Position numbers and translations under genes: made by a program. The notes beneath the pieces are model-generated. The model ran no database searches. It was not told the DNA's origin and saw nothing but the letters and a program-made list of their open reading frames with translations. A stretch of DNA of 64,000 nucleotides from Cyanobium gracile PCC 6307 (lineage in GTDB: Bacteria > Cyanobacteriota > Cyanobacteriia > PCC-6307 > Cyanobiaceae), in the NCBI RefSeq assembly GCF_000316515.1, contig NC_019675.1, positions 2,381,964 through 2,445,963 of the forward strand, written 5' to 3'. Below are positions 61,650 to 64,000 of this stretch, piece by piece; positions within the stretch are counted from its first letter, which is position 1; each line of letters starts with the position of its first letter.

Positions 61650-63470
61650 ATGCGCAGCCACGGGTGCGGCGATCTGCGCAACGACGCCATCGGTGAGGCT
61701 GTCCAGCTGGGCGGTTGGGTCGACCGCCGCCGTGACCACGGCGGGGTGATCTTCATCGACCTGCGCGACCGCAGCGGCACCGTGCAGGTCACGGTGGATC
61801 CCGACCTGGCCCCCGCCGCCTTCGCCGTGGCCGAGCGGCTGCGCAACGAGACGGTGCTGCGGGTGGAGGGGAAGGTGCGGGCCCGGCCGGCCGAGTCCCT
61901 CAACGAACGGCTGGCCACCGGAGCGATCGAGGTGCTGGCGAGCGGCATCACGGTCCTCAACGAGGTGCGCGGCAACCTGCCCTTCCCGGTGTCGGTCCAT
62001 GACGAGGAGAACACCCGCGAGGAACTGCGCCTGCGCCACCGCTACCTCGACCTGCGCCGCGAGCGCATGGGCCGCAACCTGCGGCTGCGCCACGCCACCG
62101 TGAAGGCCGCCCGCGGCTATCTGGAGGGGGAGGGCTTCATCGAGGTGGAAACGCCGGTGCTCACCCGCTCCACCCCCGAGGGCGCCCGCGATTACCTGGT
62201 GCCCAGCCGGGTCTGCGGTGGGGAATGGTTCGCCCTGCCCCAGTCGCCCCAGCTGTTCAAGCAGCTGCTGATGGTGGGGGGCATCGAGCGCTACTACCAG
62301 GTGGCCCGCTGCTTCCGCGACGAGGACCTGCGGGCCGACCGCCAGCCGGAGTTCACCCAGCTGGACATGGAGATGAGCTTCATGGACCAGGAAGAGATCC
62401 TGGCGCTCAACGAGGGCCTGATCGCCGCCATCTGGAAGGCGGTGAAGGGCATCGAGCTGCCGCTGCCGTTCCCCCGCCTCACCTGGCACGAGGCGATGGC
62501 CCGCTACGGCACCGACCGGCCCGACACCCGCTACGGCATGGAGCTCACCGACGTCTCGGACATCGTCCGGGACATGGGCTTCAAGGTGTTCTCCGGCGCC
62601 GTGGCGGCCGGCGGCTCGGTGAAGTGCATCGGCGTGGCCGGCGGCAATGAGGCCGTCAGCAACGTGCGTATCAAGCCCGGTGGGGATGTGTTCAGCGAGG
62701 CCCAGAAGGCGGGGGCCGGCGGCCTGGCCTTCATCCGGGTGCGGGCGGGCGGTGAGATCGACACGATCGGCGCTATCAAGGACAACCTCTCGGCCGAGAG
62801 GAAGGCGGAACTGCTGGAGCGCACCGGCGCCACGGAAGGCACCCTGCTGCTGTTCGGTGCCGGCGACACCGCCACCGTCAACAAGGCCCTCGACCGGGTG
62901 CGGCAGTACCTGGCCCGCGAACTGGGCCTGGTGCCGGCCGAGCGGGACAACGACCGGTGGAACTTCCTCTGGGTGGTGGATTTCCCGATGTTCGAGTTCA
63001 ACGCCGGCGAGAACCGGCTCGAAGCCCTGCACCATCCCTTCTGTGCCCCCAACCCGGGCGACCTGGGCGGCGATCCCGGCCAGTGGGCCACCACCTTGCC
63101 CACGGCCCGCGCCCAGGCCTACGACCTGGTGCTCAACGGCCTGGAGCTGGGCGGCGGCTCCCTGCGCATCCACGATTCCTCCCTGCAGCGCCAGGTGCTG
63201 CAGACCATCGGCCTGCCGCTGGAGGAGGCCGAACGCCAGTTCGGCTTCCTGATGGAGGCCCTCGACATGGGCGCCCCGCCCCACGGCGGCATCGCCTTCG
63301 GCATGGACCGGCTGGTGATGCTGCTGGTGGGTGAGGAGTCGATCCGCGACACGATCGCCTTCCCCAAGACCCAGCAGGCCCGCTGCCTGCTCACCCGCGC
63401 CCCGGCCGACGTGAGCGAGGCCCAGCTGGAGGAGCTGCACGTGGCCAGCACCTGGACGGAGGAGGAGTAG
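61650..63470 (+). CDS. aspS: Aspartyl-tRNA synthetase
   Basis: 606 residues, class II. N-terminal OB fold ([20 protein letters not shown]), motif 1 near [20 protein letters not shown], motif 2 ([20 protein letters not shown]), the bacterial GAD insertion in the middle and motif 3 ([16 protein letters not shown]). ATG 61650 gives the standard N-terminus [13 protein letters not shown] 61617 is possible. Confidence 0.96.
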   Translation: MRSHGCGDLRNDAIGEAVQLGGWVDRRRDHGGVIFIDLRDRSGTVQVTVDPDLAPAAFAVAERLRNETVLRVEGKVRARPAESLNERLATGAIEVLASGITVLNEVRGNLPFPVSVHDEENTREELRLRHRYLDLRRERMGRNLRLRHATVKAARGYLEGEGFIEVETPVLTRSTPEGARDYLVPSRVCGGEWFALPQSPQLFKQLLMVGGIERYYQVARCFRDEDLRADRQPEFTQLDMEMSFMDQEEILALNEGLIAAIWKAVKGIELPLPFPRLTWHEAMARYGTDRPDTRYGMELTDVSDIVRDMGFKVFSGAVAAGGSVKCIGVAGGNEAVSNVRIKPGGDVFSEAQKAGAGGLAFIRVRAGGEIDTIGAIKDNLSAERKAELLERTGATEGTLLLFGAGDTATVNKALDRVRQYLARELGLVPAERDNDRWNFLWVVDFPMFEFNAGENRLEALHHPFCAPNPGDLGGDPGQWATTLPTARAQAYDLVLNGLELGGGSLRIHDSSLQRQVLQTIGLPLEEAERQFGFLMEALDMGAPPHGGIAFGMDRLVMLLVGEESIRDTIAFPKTQQARCLLTRAPADVSEAQLEELHVASTWTEEE

Positions 63471-63495
63471 CCCGGCAGGCCCCCAGGGCTGGCAA

Positions 63496-64000
63496 CTAGA
63501 ACTTCACTTTCACGCCCCCGCTGTAGGTGAACTGGGAGCCGTTCGAGAACACCTCGTAGCCGATGCCGGCATACACAGAGGCATTCTCTGCCACCTTCAG
63601 GTCCACCCCACCGTCCACCACAAACGCGTTCACGCCACGATTCTGCCCCTGGGTGATGAACGTGCCGGCCGCCGGAGCGCTGGAGAACGATGAGGTGATG
63701 GAGCGGGATGCGGCGTCGTTGCCAAGGGCATCCACCTGATAGGCCACGGCAAGTCTGGGAGTGATGGCGGTGGTGTTGCTCCTGTTGAGGGGGATCGGGC
63801 CTGTGGCCAGTTCCAGGCCCACTGTTCCCACCAGACTGTTCGCTGTATGACCCTGAACCTGCAGATTCAGGGGCCCTCCATCCAATTCACCGAAACTGAG
63901 TTGCTGGTAGCCACCCCACGCCAGACCCAGAAGCGGCTTGACGGTGACGGGAGTCCTGGCGGTCGGACCTGTCAGATCGATGCGGTAGTCCGCATTGATG
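63496..64000 (-). CDS. Autotransporter beta-barrel, C-terminal part
   Basis: 168 residues up to the window edge, with no start inside. Alternating strands (KPLLGLAWGGYQQLSFG, ITPRLAVAYQVDALG, ASVYAGIGYEVFSNGSQFTY) and the final SGGVKVKF with terminal Phe are typical of an autotransporter outer-membrane barrel. The passenger is outside the window. Confidence 0.8.
   Translation of the reverse strand, partial: INADYRIDLTGPTARTPVTVKPLLGLAWGGYQQLSFGELDGGPLNLQVQGHTANSLVGTVGLELATGPIPLNRSNTTAITPRLAVAYQVDALGNDAASRSITSSFSSAPAAGTFITQGQNRGVNAFVVDGGVDLKVAENASVYAGIGYEVFSNGSQFTYSGGVKVKF

Noticed and set aside
60321-63440. A 1039-codon open frame antisense to gcvT and aspS
   Set aside because: It mirrors the codon structure of two certain genes in GC-rich DNA; composition (His, Gln, Gly-rich) is not protein-like.

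Overview
The window looks like chromosomal DNA of a unicellular picocyanobacterium of the Cyanobium / freshwater-brackish Synechococcus type. This is inferred from gene content: ferredoxin-type nitrite reductase with an NrtABC transporter, the SbtA/SbtB bicarbonate system, an arsenosugar cluster, MazG, SpeE/SpeB and a very high GC content. No ribosomal RNA and no CRISPR array were seen.

Layout. 1-6.3 kb: nitrate assimilation (a trpD-like gene, nrtA, nrtB and partial nrtC leftward; nirA and a HEAT-like gene rightward). 6.3-11.7 kb: a universal stress protein, an osmolyte permease/binding-protein fusion, an amino-acid permease, DUF2236 and DUF924 proteins and two tiny ORFs. 11.7-18.3 kb: a glutamine amidotransferase, a second trpD-like paralogue, siroheme genes (cbiX-type chelatase, cobA) and molybdopterin genes (moaC, moeA, moaE, moaD), supplying the cofactors of nitrite and nitrate reductase. 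18.3-25 kb: a large cyclic-di-GMP protein, a flavin monooxygenase, a MalY-like enzyme and a MOSC protein.

25-34.2 kb is accessory and partly decayed: an Mrr-like protein with altered catalytic residues, NUDIX and GGDEF proteins, a scar made of glutamine-synthetase and isochorismatase fragments, and a run of toxin-antitoxin and Fic/Doc genes of which at least two are broken. 34.26-43.93 kb is an integrated element bounded by exact 46-bp copies of the 3' part of tRNA-Val(UAC). It has a tyrosine integrase beside the intact tRNA, an excisionase-like HTH protein, a RecA-fold replication ATPase, a terminase-small-subunit-like HTH protein, a gp10-like tail/neck protein, an octapeptide-repeat protein and many unknown small genes. 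It has no capsid, portal or large terminase gene, which fits a phage satellite or tycheposon-like element better than a prophage. This is the best candidate for something undescribed.

44-52 kb: an arsenosugar-type cluster (arsM, a membrane/flavin disulfide reductase fusion, two glycosyltransferases, a DUF547 lipoprotein, arsS). 52-57.7 kb: a CPA2 antiporter, sbtB, sbtA, mazG, arfB and an exported beta-carbonic anhydrase, giving a carbon-concentrating theme. 57.7-64 kb: speE-speB, a cyclic-nucleotide-binding-like protein, a Cys-rich small protein, gcvT, aspS and the C-terminus of an autotransporter barrel.

All calls rest on reading the sequence; no database search was possible.
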